Below are positions 36,524-52,404 of a stretch of 64,000 bases of DNA, piece by piece. The translations under genes and the position numbers were made by a program. Origin of the DNA: Cystobasidiopsis lactophilus (Eukaryota > Basidiomycota > Agaricostilbomycetes > Agaricostilbales > Chionosphaeraceae); NCBI GenBank assembly GCA_001599975.1, contig BCIO01000005.1, positions 1,612,001 through 1,676,000 on the forward strand, read 5' to 3'. The notes under the pieces are model-generated. The model made no database searches. It worked only from the letters and a program-made list of their open reading frames with translations, and was not told where the DNA came from. Within the stretch, counting starts at the first letter, position 1. Each line of letters begins with the position of its first letter.

Positions 36524-36762
36524 ATGGCCAAATATGTAGAATAGAAAAATCTGTTGATGGTGGCTTCCATGCCGCACGCGAAGTTTGCAATTATTGAAGA
36601 TGTACAACCTCGTTATACCCCGCGACATTTTTTGCCACCGATTGGATCGGAAGGCTGCATCGACGAAATCGCGGACCCGTCGTCACTTCTTGCCTCCTAT
36701 CCGTCTATGTCTTCGCCACTCGTTTCATCCTCTTTATAGCAAGCCACCATTGGGTTCGCAAC

Positions 36763-38487
36763 ATGTTTGCAGTTGGAGATACGAAGCTTCCTGCCGAGCT
36801 CTCTGAGATTCAACTCGCGACCTTGGAATCTTTGGAGAACGCCAAGAACGGGGAGTTGTATGAAGCCTGGGGCTACGTCTCTGCGTTCGATTCAGTGTGT
36901 TGCTTTGATTGCATGTGAGAGGCGATCAGAGTGCTGACGCCTCCCACAGAGCTGCCTCCGACCCTCCCAAATCGATGTCCTCCGATCTAAATGCGACCGT
37001 CTGGCCGATCAAGTAGTCCACGACCTTGGCTTGAAGGCTGGTCAAGATGCGTTGGAGATGCTCGAAGGCCATATCGAAGCAAAGACCGCCACCTTAAGCA
37101 TGCTCGAATTCATGCAAGACATGCAAAAGCCACCACCCGGCGTCAATGCGGCAGAGGACGGCGTTTTCGTGGCCCTTTTGAACGGAGAGTCTTCGACACC
37201 GCCTTCTCCGACTGTGGCTGGTGGCCAGATCGTCTTCGCGCGCTATTCAGCGCAACTCTTCTTGTCGCTCCTCCATTACTCGTTGACTGTCGGCTTCTCG
37301 TCACCTAAGCTTAAGAGTGTGCTTGAAGAGACCAACTATTTGACTTCCAACAACCGGGAAGTCACATTTCGGCGCTTGCTCGAGGTAAGCTTTTCAATGT
37401 GTCGCTTTAGTGGTTGTTCTCGTCAGTCTGACAAACGGTGCGCAGACGACCCAATTTGTAATGGATTGCATGATGGACATGACTCCCAACACGGGCATCG
37501 GGTGGAAGTCTTGCGTCAGGGTCAGGCTGCTTCACGCTCAAGTCCGGCAACGCATCCTTGGCAAGCAGAGCCGCCTGAAGCTTTACGATGCGGAGAAGCA
37601 CGGAGTCCCTCTTAATACGGCAGATATGCTGGCAACACTAGGCAGCTTTGCCGTCGCTCCGTTGTGGAGCTTGCGAAGACTCAACATTTGCTTAACCCGC
37701 CAAGAAGAGGAAGCCTACTTAGCAATGTGGAAGCACATTGGGTAAGCGCCTAATGATACACAGTGTTTCTTCGGCTAATAGCCTCCAGGTACTTCATGGG
37801 AATCGAGCCGACGCTTCTCCTGCAATACTTTGGCAGCGTGAATTCGGCGGAGAAATGCTTTGCTTCCTTCGCGGTGTAGTGCGTGCTACTTCCGGTTTAG
37901 TGCATCCAAAATCTAATAGCAATTGCCTCTTAAGTCTGCTGGGCGACATCGAGCCAGTTCTCGACACTGCAGCCAGCCACTCCTACCAGATCCTGCTCTC
38001 GGTTGCGGGCCGCCCGCCTACCAAAGCTTCACCCGGAACACTGGTTTATACTTCCCGGCTTATGATGGGGGACGCGCTGGCGGATCATCTAGGCCTTCCT
38101 TCCGTCCGTTTGAAGGACAAGGTGATTGTCCAAGGCGGATTCCTTTGGGCGAAATTTATGCTACGGTTCGGCTACCTTTGGCGGCCAGGGTGGGAACTCA
38201 AGCGCGAAAAGCTGGTTCGCAGCATCATTCTGGCTTTAATTGGCTGGCAGCTGGGGTCGAAGCGAACCAAGTTCACTTCGAAGAACGAAGTCAACGAGAA
38301 GGCCGACTCAGACCTAGAAGAGCTTCCTGACTATGTGAAATTGGGGCGGGATGTGGGCCTCAGAATGAGGCGGGACTGGTCTTCGCTGATCACGGAAGCA
38401 GTGGGTGTTACCGTGTCTTTTGGGATCGGATTGGTGGCGTTTGGTTGGGTGGTGCTCGAGGCCACCAAGCTCGTTCGACTTGCATAA
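36763..38487 (+). CDS. ER-bound oxygenase MpaB / DUF2236 family
   Basis: Heme-type oxygenase family related to latex-clearing protein and mycophenolic-acid MpaB. It starts MFAVGDTKLPAELSEIQLAT at 36763. The family core is seen as VGFSSPKLKSVLEETNYLTS, REVTFRRLLETTQFVMDCMM, IGWKSCVRVRLLHAQVRQRI, with the HA-VR signature that holds the heme-ligand region, and VPLNTADMLATLGSFAVAPL. It continues LTRQEEEAYLAMWKHIGYFM and a soluble part with ASHSYQILLSVAGRPPTKAS. The last 25 residues are a membrane span (AVGVTVSFGIGLVAFGWVVL), so the enzyme is probably tail-anchored or multi-pass. The substrate is unknown. Four exons or more; stop at 38485-38487, 85 bp from the convergent YAK1 stop. Confidence 0.75.
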
Positions 38488-38572
38488 TGTTGTTACTGTG
38501 AATGCATGTAGGGGGTATCATCGAAAACACGATCTCTTGCGGAAAATTTACAAAATGAGTGCGGGAGCCGCT

Positions 38573-42152
<3,580 letters not shown>

Positions 42153-42401
42153 CCTCGCTGCGGCTTGCGCTTGCTGGCAATGCGGAACCCAAAGCACCTC
42201 AGTCGTGCTCCATCTGGCTCTTGTTGAGATGCCCTGGTCGAGGGGAGGCCAAGCACAAAGACAGAAAGCGCTGGCCGACGCAGGACAGCTCTTTGAACGC
42301 TCCTTCCGCCCTGCGCACATTTAGGCTTTCGATGGCAGTCGTGGGTCGTGTCGCATTCGTGCTGCTCTACAATTTTACATGGTTTTAGGAATACAAGGGC
42401 G

Positions 42402-43331
42402 TCAATCTCTCTCCCCCTTCGGTCTCGCGGGCGGAATGACATTGTGTCTGTGTGGCGACCACGGCAGGCATGAGACGCTGTGGAACGTCTGAAAGCGTGC
42501 CGACACTCACTCGGCTAGGATGTTGGTCAGGTCTGCTTCGTCATAGTCCAGCTTCCTGTCCCAGGCTGTGTCCACGGCCACTAGGTTGGCGATGAGGTTG
42601 CCAGCTTGGTAGACGAGGATCGTTGGCAGCACGTATTCGGCGTCACCGGACGCGAAGTCGAGCTCCGACGCTTGTGCTCTGAGGAACTTGACATGAGGGT
42701 AGTCCCTGGCCAGATTGGACAGGTGGAGATTGAGGACCAGGCACGCTGGGAGGTGCTGAGAGATGTGAGCCACTAGCTCAGCTTCCCGCCGTCCAAAGCC
42801 ATAGCAGAGTGTCAAACTTACAGCCTCGAAGAGGTGCACAACCACTTTGACATCCTGGTCCTCGTCGAAGACGGCGCTCTCAAAGTTGGCCAGGCCGACC
42901 TCCCTAAAATGCCCAAACACCTTCGCCCCGTCGTGCTCGTGCACCACGCTGTCGCCATTCCGCAATTCAGCCAGCCTTCGCCGCCGCCAAGCAGCCACCG
43001 CGTCCTCCTCTTGCGTCCCAAATTGGTCCTCGTCGTCCTGCGCCAGGATGGTCTCGAGATCCTTTTGTTTCGTCGGCGCCTTGCCCGACCGCGCATTGTA
43101 GTCTGTAAGCACGCCTTTGGGCCCAGTGTTCATCGTGCCCTCGTGCGTTGGCTCGCTTGGGGACTTGTCGGACAGCTGCAAGTCGGCCAGCGAGGCCTGC
43201 ACCATGTCGCCGCCTCCCCTCCCACGATCAGACAATGTCGGCGAAGGCGACCGCCTGGGCTCGACGCCATCTGGGTCGCGCCTGTCGCCGCCCGCCTCAG
43301 CGGCTGCAAAGATGGCCTTCTCCAGGTCCAT
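42402..43331 (-). CDS. PLP1: Phosducin-like thioredoxin-fold protein
   Basis: G-beta-gamma/CCT co-chaperone family. It starts MDLEKAIFAAAEAGGDRRDP at 43331. The landmark GPKGVLTDYNARS is present, followed by an acidic helix (LETILAQDDEDQFGTQEEDA), AAWRRRRLAELRN and a thioredoxin-like domain without CxxC (VKVVVHLFEA; LVLNLHLSNLARDYPHVKFL; VLPTILVYQAGNLIANLVAV). The main frame stops at 42507-42509 right after NILAE, but that stop overlaps a GTGAGT donor. Splicing to an acceptor near 42448 would replace it with EHNVIPPARPKGERD and a stop at 42402-42404, which resembles phosducin C-termini (GVI.P). I prefer the spliced end; the short end is the alternative. Confidence 0.8.
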
Positions 43332-43462
43332 GATCGCGAACGACGGGGGTATTTGAGAACCGAACGAGTTGGATGCAGAGCAAGCGAGCGAACGATTTAT
43401 TTTGGGTGGCGCTCGACCTTTTGGTATATACAATTGGGATTGCCAGTGGTGTCGATGGAGCA

Positions 43463-44240
43463 CTAGTTCATGATCGTTCCGCCCAGTCCTTCGATTTGCA
43501 AGGGCACGCTCTCGATAATCACAAAGACCAGCCTGCTCAAAAGCGCGTTAGCATTGGGCAACTTTGTTCTAGGTGCGACGCCCGACTGACCTGGTAAAGT
43601 TGTCAGTACGATTGTGCCAGCGATGTACAGTGGCCGACTGAACGCCGCAGTCGCCGGCCTTGAGGTGGACCTGCCAGCATCCCAAGTGATGAGTCCGATT
43701 CTCACTTCAACGTTGCTTTGGAAGGGAAGAGAAGCGCGTGAGGGTTGGGATAGTAAACCCATCTAAGCATGCTGGACAAGAAAGAGTGAAGCTCACCTCC
43801 TTGCCATCGTCAAGCTCCAAAACCAATTCGCCACTGACAACATAGAAAAGATCCACTGAATGCGTTCGATGCATGGGCGACCCGCTTTGTGGGGCATAAT
43901 CGACGCTGCGTATCACTCAGTCTTCGAACAGAGGCTTGATTTGGAGGGCTTACATGCGCATGTTTGAGCCACCAGCCGTGACGACCTTGCCGTCATTCAT
44001 TACTTCGGTGCCATTCCTTGGATCCTGGACATTTGGAGGCATTCCCATGACAGCCCAGACATTCTGGATAAATCCATCAGACCGCTCCAAACTCATCATT
44101 CATGTTAGCCAACTCACGTTGAAACGAGTCTCGCTCCCTTCGCGCACTGGGACTCCTTTGACGAGGTCATCAACAACGACCACAGACTTATTTCCTTCGA
44201 ATCCTGTGATCACACGCCGAACTGGAGGCAGGGCAGACAT
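43463..44240 (-). CDS. Small cupin-domain protein, copy A
   Basis: Single-domain beta-barrel cupin, about 165 residues. It starts MSALPPVRRVITGFEGNKSV at 44240 and runs DDLVKGVPVREGSETRFN, then VWAVMGMPPNVQDPRNGTEV. The metal-site motif PMHRTHSVDLFYVVSGELVL is followed by ELDDGKEV, then a second half with TIHNWHNRTDNPTRLVFVII and the end IEGLGGTIMN (stop 43463-43465). HRTHSVD plus a later HNW matches the family's HxxxH/D...H ligands. No function is assigned for this fungal group. It is a tandem paralogue of copy B, on the same strand 326 bp downstream of it, so it arose by local duplication. Confidence 0.8.
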
Positions 44241-44566
44241 AGTGTGGGCAAGAATAGCAAACGGGGCTAGATGGCAATCGGCCCTCCAAGTATCGATCTG
44301 AGTTGCTGTAGCAAGCAGCGAACGTTATCAGAGAGCACAAAAGTGATCTCAGAGACACTAGCAGGAACTAGTGGACGTTGGGCAAAGAGGGCGGGGCCGG
44401 CGTCATTCTTTCGGTGTTCGCACGGTGGTGGCGAATTCTGGTGCTTCCCACCAGGCGTGCTCGAAAGAACGACATCTGGAGACGGAATATTTGTCCAGGC
44501 CAAGGAGCAACTTGCAAAGCACCCCCATCGTCAGACTCGTGACCCCTTCAACGCCACCGACCCGAA
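44241..44566. other. Intergenic region between the two cupin genes
   Basis: About 325 bp. An open minus-strand frame (44267-44503) has no cupin or other recognisable segment. Likely promoter of copy A. Confidence 0.4.
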
Positions 44567-45330
44567 CTACTCCAACAGCTCCCCTGTGAGGCCTTCCAGA
44601 TCCAGCGGCTTGCTCTCCACAAGAAAGAAAACGATCCTAAAGGGCAGTGAGGTGGCGCCGCTAAGGCACAGTCTGCTGAAGGCCCACCTTGTTGGCTTGT
44701 CAGTCTTGTTATGCCATTTGTGGACGGTTGCTTGCTGAATGCCGCATGCACCTTCTTCGAGAATGACCTGTGCATGAGTGGGAAAAGCGATGAGCATGCC
44801 TTCGCGACCATGCTGCGGATGGGCTGCTGATGGCAAGCGCACCTCCTTTCCATCGTCCAGCTCCAGCACAATGGCGCCCCGTGCCACATAGAAATAATCC
44901 ACGCTATGTGTGCGGTGAAATGGGCTGCTAGAACCAGGCGCATAGTCTTCCCTAGAAGTGGACGGGTCAGTCTCGTGGCGGCACTATGGCGAGGGAGATA
45001 GCAAACTCCACGCACACTCTCATGTTGGCAGCGCCTTTGGTCACGATCTTCCCATCGTCCATCAGAGCTGCTCCATTTTTTGTCTTGTCTTGTAGATCTG
45101 CTGGGATGCCGACGGACGCCCAGATGTTCTGTCAAGCAGATTCAACATCAATGCAAACTCAAGAGCAAACGGGCCAGCTAGAATCCTGCCAGACTAACTC
45201 AAAGGCATACATTGTACGTGGAGCCGACCTCGTCCATAGAAACGCTGGCGGGCTGATCATCGGTCACGAAGACGGCTTTGTTGGATTCATAGGCAGTCAC
45301 AACGCGGCGGACAGGGGGCAAGGCAGTCAT
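44567..45330 (-). CDS. Small cupin-domain protein, copy B
   Basis: Paralogue of copy A. It starts MTALPPVRRVVTAYESNKAV at 45330 and continues FVTDDQPASVSMDEVGSTYN, NIWASVGIPADLQDKTKNGA, ALMDDGKIVTKGAANMRVRV. The metal site is PFHRTHSVDYFYVARGAIVL, followed by QATVHKWHNKTDKPTRWAF and the end KPLDLEGLTGELLE (stop 44567-44569). The first two exons and the metal site are very similar to copy A; the middle of the barrel has diverged. Intron positions appear shared, which supports duplication of a spliced gene rather than retroposition. Confidence 0.8.
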
Positions 45331-45650
45331 GTTTGTCGCCTTTGCTTGAGCAAGAACGAGTCTAGATGGTAAGCAAGCAAGAAGCAAAGGCCAAGCCTTT
45401 GAACTGAGGGAAGCGCCGGAGCGCGCCTGAAATCAACCGCTTTGAGCGGAGCAGTCAGACAATCCTGAAGACAGCTCAGGACGCGGGAAGCAAGGTATTT
45501 CGTGTTTCTGGCGACATTAAGACAATGCGACCATACTCAGCATAGGGAATGGAAGTCTGGGACCAAGAGTGCAAATTCCCGGGGCCAAGAAGTCGGTGGC
45601 GTCAGGCAAAGGCGCGGCTTCCGAGGCATGGTATGGACAAGTAGTTACAT
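45331..45650. other. Intergenic region upstream of cupin copy B
   Basis: About 320 bp between two minus-strand genes with no recognisable coding segment. Confidence 0.4.
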
Positions 45651-46974
45651 TCACTTGGAAACATCAGGATACACATCGAATCTCCGTTGACTGCAAAGTG
45701 GGATTCCTCAGGATGAGTCCGACCTCGTTTGTCAAGACCAAACCCAGGACTCACTTGGTGATTGGAATGTTTGTCCTGATCTTCTTGATAGCCTCAATAT
45801 CTGAGTGAAACGCAGGTCAGCCCTGTTAATTGATAGCGGAAGGAAGCCGCGTCTGCGTACCGATTTCCGCGTGCAAGATGGTTTCTGCCTCTTGTGCAGA
45901 TGTGACGATCTTGCCACTGTGGAATATTAGAGCTTATTAGTGAAGTACAAAGCGCATAAAGGGAAGAGCCACAACTCACGCTGGGTCCACTACCATGCTA
46001 AAGCCGTACGCGGGATACCCGTCTCCACTCTCCGGCCGCGCAGGGGAGCAGGACACAACGTAAAACTGGTTATCCACCGCCCTGTAGAGTGTGCATTAGG
46101 CGTCCGGTCAAGGTTGTTGGACGGCACCACTCCGACCAACCTTGCTCGTTGCAGAAGCTCCCAATGCATTGGACCGGTCGTGGTGTTGAATGCTCCGGGA
46201 TAAATCATGGCGATGGCACCTTTTCGAGCAGCAATGGCAGCCATTTCTGGGAAGCGCAGGTCATAGCAAATCGCCAGGCCCAACTTGCCGAATTCTGTGA
46301 AGAGGCGCAAAATGGAGTTCAAGCAAGGAACATGAACAACAGCTGCCAAATTTTACCTGTATCAAACATAGTCACTGCATTGCCCGGCTTAAGCGTTTCT
46401 GACTCTTTAAACGTAATGCCGCCAGGGATCTGGGAAAGGTCATGCGTCCACAATCAGAAGGGAGGTCAACAGGCAGCCAGGGAGTCTCGCACATCGATGT
46501 CAAACAGGTGTAGCTTTCTATGCCGAGCCACAATCTGGCCAGCGCGGTCGAACGCAAACGAGGTGTTGTACAGGTTCGAGGTGGCCGGCTCTCGTTCCGG
46601 TATGCTCCCGCCAATGATCCAAACTGATTCTTCTTTAGCCAACTTGCTGAGCATCCGGACAGACTCGCTTGGGCTCTGGGCTGCGTCGTAAGGCTGGCCA
46701 GGCGTATAATTGACCTCTTCGGCATGAGTTGGGAAGGATTGGACACCGTAGGGGGAGTTAAAGCATTCCGCTGTAGTCACTACCATTTACACATGCACTC
46801 CAAAACACAACTGGAAGAGCAGGACGAACGCAATAGGACGAGATCCGGCCTGTCTTTGGCTGACAATGCCTCGAGGATCTTGGACTTCGCCCGGGCCAAG
46901 TTGACGGCCTTGTCGACCTGCGTGTGCCCGAGTTGAACGAGAGCAATACGAAAGCTCTTCCCAGTAATCGACAT
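45651..46974 (-). CDS. NIT2: Omega-amidase / nitrilase-family hydrolase
   Basis: Carbon-nitrogen hydrolase that removes the terminal amide of alpha-ketoglutaramate or deaminated glutathione. It starts [20 protein letters not shown] at 46974. The triad is visible: Glu in the PECFNSPYG region ([12 protein letters not shown], read across an intron), Lys in [20 protein letters not shown], and Cys in [20 protein letters not shown]. Then come [20 protein letters not shown] and [20 protein letters not shown]. The C-terminus reads [20 protein letters not shown] after a last intron (stop 45651-45653). PECFNSPY and the GPMHWELL segment fit the Nit2/Nit3 omega-amidase branch rather than NitFhit. Confidence 0.88.
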
Positions 46975-47194
46975 TGTGCGAGCAAGTGCGACCAAAGCAG
47001 TGGGATCAGCTCCTCCGGCTTCGACGACCAGCTCCAGAATCTCCAACAGGCGCAGAGCCTCGACCATCTCGCGCCTCGCTCTCTCAAAACAACTTTGCTG
47101 GCTTTCATACTGCGTCTAGGTATCAACTGCAGGGCGGCGATACAACGGCAAATGCAGTTGGGACTTTAAGGGGCCATTCACACGAGCAGCAAAC
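46975..47194. promoter_or_regulatory. Divergent promoter region NIT2 / CDC25
   Basis: 220 bp between two divergent start codons; no clear TATA box. Confidence 0.4.
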
Positions 47195-50100
47195 ATGGCC
47201 ACCTACGTCCGGGCGCTCTATCCTTACAAGGGCACAGACGCGGGCGCCCTCGAGCTCAGGCCTGGCGACATCATCGAAGTGGGCGAGCGCCTGCCCTCTG
47301 GTTGGCATGATGGCTTGATTGTCAATCGCGACGAGCCCAGAGGATGGTTCCCGTCCAACTAGTGCGCCGTCTCCCTTCCTGATGCGCATTGAATGGTGTC
47401 TAATGGGCTCATGCATCGCGCAGTGTCAAGGACATCACCGAGGAAGAGGCGCAATGGGCCCTCGAGCAGCTTGGCGTTGCCAGCGCACCGGCCTTGGCTC
47501 CCCAGCCCAACGAACGCGAGCGCAACGGGTCCTACAGCTCCGAGACGCCGTCCGAACTAGAGAATGCGCTTTGGGCAACCCTGACTGGCCAAGGCGGTGG
47601 CTTCCCAGACGACGGCAACGACCTCACCTCGTTCTCCCAAGGCGGCGACATCTTTCGGGAGATTGCTGCCGCCGCGTCCGGCTCCCAGCATCACTATGGC
47701 AGCTATGCAGACGCACAAGAGGGAGAGGACCCTTACCGGTCGTTGTCAAACCAAGGCTCGGCGAGGACGCAGTCCAGCGCGGGAAGCATGACCAGCCCGC
47801 CGAACCAAGGGCAGGCGTGGGCGTTCTGGGAGCCACGCATCGCAGAGGACGGCCAGATCTATTACCTCAATTCCCAGACAGGCGAGACGTCCCTCGACCC
47901 TCCCGAAGAAGCGCTGGCGACGCCGAACGGGATGCTGCCGGGGCCAAGCTCGAACGGGGGTCCGGCCGCACGTCAGAAGCACGACTCCGAACTATCGATG
48001 ACGGACACTTTCCACAACAATCTGATCAGAGACCAGCCGGGGCGAGGAGGACCGCTGCCGGATGGCTGGGTGGCTCGGACGTCGGAGGACGGGCAGACGA
48101 CCTACTACGAGAATGTGCGGACGCAGGAGACTCGGTGGAGTCTGCCTTCGTCGGTTCAGCTTTCTTCCAAGTCTTCATGGTCCTCCCAGTCCAGCATGGG
48201 CATCACCAGCCAGCTGAAGGCCATGGGCGCTTTCGCCACCCCGGGCACCACCCTCCAGCCCGCCTTCGGCCCTCGGGGCGACACCCCCGCTTCCAGCGTC
48301 CAACCATCTTCCAAAGCCCACATTTCTACCCTGTCTTTCGACTCGGACGACTCGATGATGGACGCCGACTTGGGGCCGTCAAAGAAAAACCGGGCAGGCT
48401 CACCGACACCCAAGGCCGACAAGATCCTTGCCTCGGCCAAACAGTTTCCGCTGCCGCAAGAATTGGCCTTTTTTGAGCCTCCGGTGCCAACGCTGGCGCA
48501 CTTCTCCCAAGACCTCCGGCAGGTGGTGGCGAACATGCTCGCCTTCATCCGGCCAAAAGAGTCCGACGCCGAGACCGAGTTCGACCGCGCAAAGCTTGCA
48601 GAACTTACAGCTGATCTGACGGGCCGCATCAAGCTGCTGCTGGCGTCGCTCGGCATGCTGGACCCTGCCTCTCGATCTTCCACCTACTCTAACCTGGCTA
48701 TGTCGGGCCCCGCCAGCAGCTCTCAGCTGTCCCCCAAGGACGAAGAGCGCATCGTCCAGCTCAGACCGCTGGCCAAGAAAGTCACTTCGCCGTTAAACAA
48801 GCTCGTCCTCTCTGCTCGAGCGCTATGGGGCACAATGTGGACGACGCCGGATGAAGAGAGAGTCGTGCAGGAAGGCCTGCTCCTTGTGGAGTCCGAGGAA
48901 GAGCTACAAGCGTTGCAGACCACCAGGTCGGAAGTTTTGAAAATGCGCGGAGAATCGGAACACCAGCTACGCACGGACGTGGCCGTCAAGGCAGAAGAGG
49001 TCGGGAAGGCGGTGGCGGGCATGCTGAGTTTTTTGGAGGCCAACCCGTCCTTGACTCAGCTCAAACCCAATTTGGCCGCGTTCAAGAGCACGCCCAACCA
49101 GGCGCTGGGCCCGGGTGGCGGACACGGCGCCGGCTGGCGAGGCAATGGCTTCGACATTCTACCCGCTGCCACTCCTGCTTCTGCCTCGCTCCTGGCGCCG
49201 ACTACACTATTGGCGTCTGCCAATGCTCTGCCGACTTTGAAGTACGTATATCCGACCGCCGCCTTCAACTCGCAGGCCATGGACAAAATCAAAACCACCC
49301 AGATCGCCCTTTCTGAAGAGCTGGCGAACTTGAGAGGCGTCATTGCTGGTCTGGCGCTTCAGAACGGCAAGCGAGAGTCGGCACTGTCAACAAGATCTTT
49401 CCAGTCCGATGCGTCTTCTGGATCTGGCGTGCCACCTACTCCACACCAACTCCTCCTCAAGCACCTCCCTAAGATCCTCTCTCAGTCTTCGAATGCCATC
49501 AACTCGGTCGGTGTTTACCTTGCCTTGGTGGAAGATCTCGACATTGCCTCCAAGATTGATCTCGATGTTGACCTGGCGAACTTGGACGACCTGCTCGAAT
49601 ACCAAAGTCAATCCTTCAAAGGGAAAGGCAAGGCTCTCGACCATGGCCCAACTGAGCAAGCCCACCAGGAGTCGGTGGACGCTGCGTGCCAAAGCCTCAG
49701 GAACTTCGAATTCGCAAAGCAAGCGGTCTACGATTCCAACGCCGACGTGCTGCTCTCCCTGCAAAGCCTCACTCTGTCCGATCTTGTCGATAACCCAATG
49801 GCCACTCCTTTCGCCTTTATGCCTTCCCAGTCTCAACCGCCTTCTGCCGCTCCGCTCAACGACTTCGGCCTCCCGCCCACCGTCGCCGACCCCATTTCAG
49901 TTCTCGGCTCCGCGCTGTCTCAACTTGATGGGCACCTACAGTCCGTGAATGCATCCCTGGTCGATCTGCTCCAGATCAGCGACAAGCAGAACGTCATGCC
50001 GACCGAGGTTCGGACAGCTAGCGACCGGGCCCGCCAGAGCATCTCCGTCCAGCGGCTCTCCCAGCTCTCCTTCACCTCAACGGACTACGACGGGTCGTCC

Positions 50101-52259
50101 AACGACTACTTAAGAGACGACATCAGCGAGAAAGGGACAGTGACCAACATCTCCAGAGCCAAGGAGGTCATCCGTCAGGATGTAATCACGCCGCCTTTGC
50201 GGCCCAACTCTTTCGCCAGCAACGGCAGCGAAGAAAACTTTCTGTATGGCGGTCGCATGCCGCCGCCCAAATCAGCGGTGCTCGATCGGGCTTACTCTGC
50301 CGGCTTCACGCGCGGGCACAGCAGCAATGGCAGCTACCCCAACTCGCTTCATTCCCAAAGCGAAAGCATTGGCTCCTTTCACTCCCGCACAGGGTCGTTC
50401 CCGCTCAACCTTCAAACTTCCAATATGCCGCCCGTGTCGACACCCACTGACTCCGATATGGAGGGCAGCCCAATTACGCGCTCACCTTCGACTGCCAACA
50501 AGCTCCGCAAGTTCTTCGGCGACGACGCGCCCCCGCCGGGTTTCGTTGCTCGATCTAACACCATGTCGACCACTCTCGAAGAGGAGGTCCCGGAATTCCT
50601 TCAAGGAGACTACTTGGACGAACTTTCGACGACGATGGAGGGCCACATCAAAGGCGGCACCCTAAGGGCCCTGCTGGCGCGCTTGACCTCCCATGAATCT
50701 GGTGAGAGGCACTCTGTTCTCGCTGGTGAACTCTTCTCACCGTGAGCCCTTCAGTCGACCCTACATATAACAGCGCCTTCATGATGACCTATCGAACATT
50801 CACCACTCCGCTGGAGTTTGCGAGGCTGCTTCTGGACCGATACGTGCTGGTCCCACCCCTCAATTTGTCGGCAGACGAGTTTCGACAATGGACGGATCGC
50901 AAGCAAAAGCTGGTCCGGATTCGGTCAGTCGGCGGTGACTGCGCCTGAAACATCTGCTTACGCTCAGCCAACAGAATCGTCAACGTTCTAAAAACCTGGT
51001 TGGAGACGTACTTTTACGAGAAAGACGCCGAGCCGGTGCTTCGAGAGATCCAAGCCTTTGCGGCCTCTGGCCTAGGAGACTCGAGTGCTTCACAGCAAAT
51101 CCTAAGGGTTGTCGATCGACGAGTACGTTCTTGTCTTTTTGGAGGGACTCACTTGTGCTCAAGCAGCGAACAGAGGGCGAATGGCATCCCACGACGCATG
51201 TCGGCTTCCGGACCGGCCACTGCACCACAGGCCATCCTCCCTCGCAGCATGCGCAAGATCAAGTTCTTGGATCTGGATGCACTCGAGATAGCGCGCCAGC
51301 TCACCATCCTAAACGGCCGCCTGTTCCAGCGGATCACGCACGAGGAGTGCCTGTCCAAAGCGTGGCCCAAGAAGTTCGGCATCGAGACGCCCAACATTGC
51401 CGCCATGATTGCCTTCGACAATGCCACCACAAAATGGGTCAACGTGACCGTTTTGAGCCAGGACGATCTAAAGAAGCGGGCCAACACGATCAAGCACTTC
51501 ATCAACGTCGCGGATGTGAGTTTTCGACCATGATCCTGCCACCGCCTTGCCTTAATCAGAACCGCGCAGCGCTGTCTCCGGCTGCAAAACTTCTCCACGC
51601 TAATGCACATCATCGCCGCTCTAGAAAATTCGAACATTCGTCGGCTCCGGCGCACTTGGGAGCTCGTCAACACCCGGACGATGCAGACTTATCGAAATCT
51701 AACCGACTTGATGTCCACGCACAAGAACTCCTCTCGCTACAGGGAGGCGCTGCGGAGCATTGGGCCGCCATGCGTTCCTTTCTTGGGTCAGCCTCACTCT
51801 TCGGCCCGCCTGCCCACTTATCTCACAGTCTTTTACAGGCATTTTCCTCACGTCATGGACATTCATTGGCGATGGCATGCCTGACACCCTCAAGGAGAAG
51901 CCGGACCAGATCAACTTTATCAAGCGCAAGAAGGCGGCCGAGCTGCTCCAACAGATCGAATTGCACCAGTCCACCGTCTACAACCTACTGCCTGTCAAGC
52001 CCATTATCGAGTACCTCGAGACTTCGTTTGCGTCAGAGAAAACCAACGATGACCTATGGGAAATGAGTTTGGCGCTGGAGCCGAAGGAGCGAGACGGTCA
52101 GTCCCTTCATCGGGACCTTGTGACCGGGGCACCTAGCTTACTGCCTGCCACACTTTAGACGAGAAGATAGCTAGGCTCCTTTCGGAGAGTGGATTCTTGG
52201 TGAGTGGCCATCCTATTGTGTCCAATAGTGACCTGCTGATGTCCGTCCACTTTCAGTGA
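47195..52259 (+). CDS. CDC25: Ras guanine-nucleotide exchange factor with SH3 and WW domains
   Basis: Activates Ras, upstream of cAMP or MAPK signalling, at the plasma membrane. Exon 1 at 47195 encodes an SH3 domain (YVRALYPYKGTDAGALELRP; WHDGLIVNRDEPRGWFPSNY). One exon of about 3.3 kb follows. It holds two WW-type repeats: the first (FWEPRIAEDGQIYYLNSQTG, ETSLDPP) lacks the second Trp, and the second (LPDGWVARTSEDGQTTYYEN, QETRWSLP) is intact. A Ser/Pro-rich linker leads to RasGEF-N (IKGGTLRALLARLTSHES; FMMTYRTFTTPLEFARLLLD). The catalytic domain is MRKIKFLDLDALEIARQLTI, NIAAMIAFDNATTKWVNVTV, RLRRTWELVNTRTMQTYRNL, ending LLSESGFL. The last intron ends one base before the stop TGA (52257-52259). 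About 1,550 residues. Confidence 0.9.
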
Positions 52260-52404
52260 ACAACGCGGGGTTCAGGGAGAGAGTCTTTATCGGTTCTGCA
52301 CCGGTCCTGTAATTCTAGTCATGTAAACCACTTTACGTCCACTGCATGCATCGCGCCGTACGAATATGGAACTTGCGCCAGCCCTTATCCGCACACCGCC
52401 AAAG

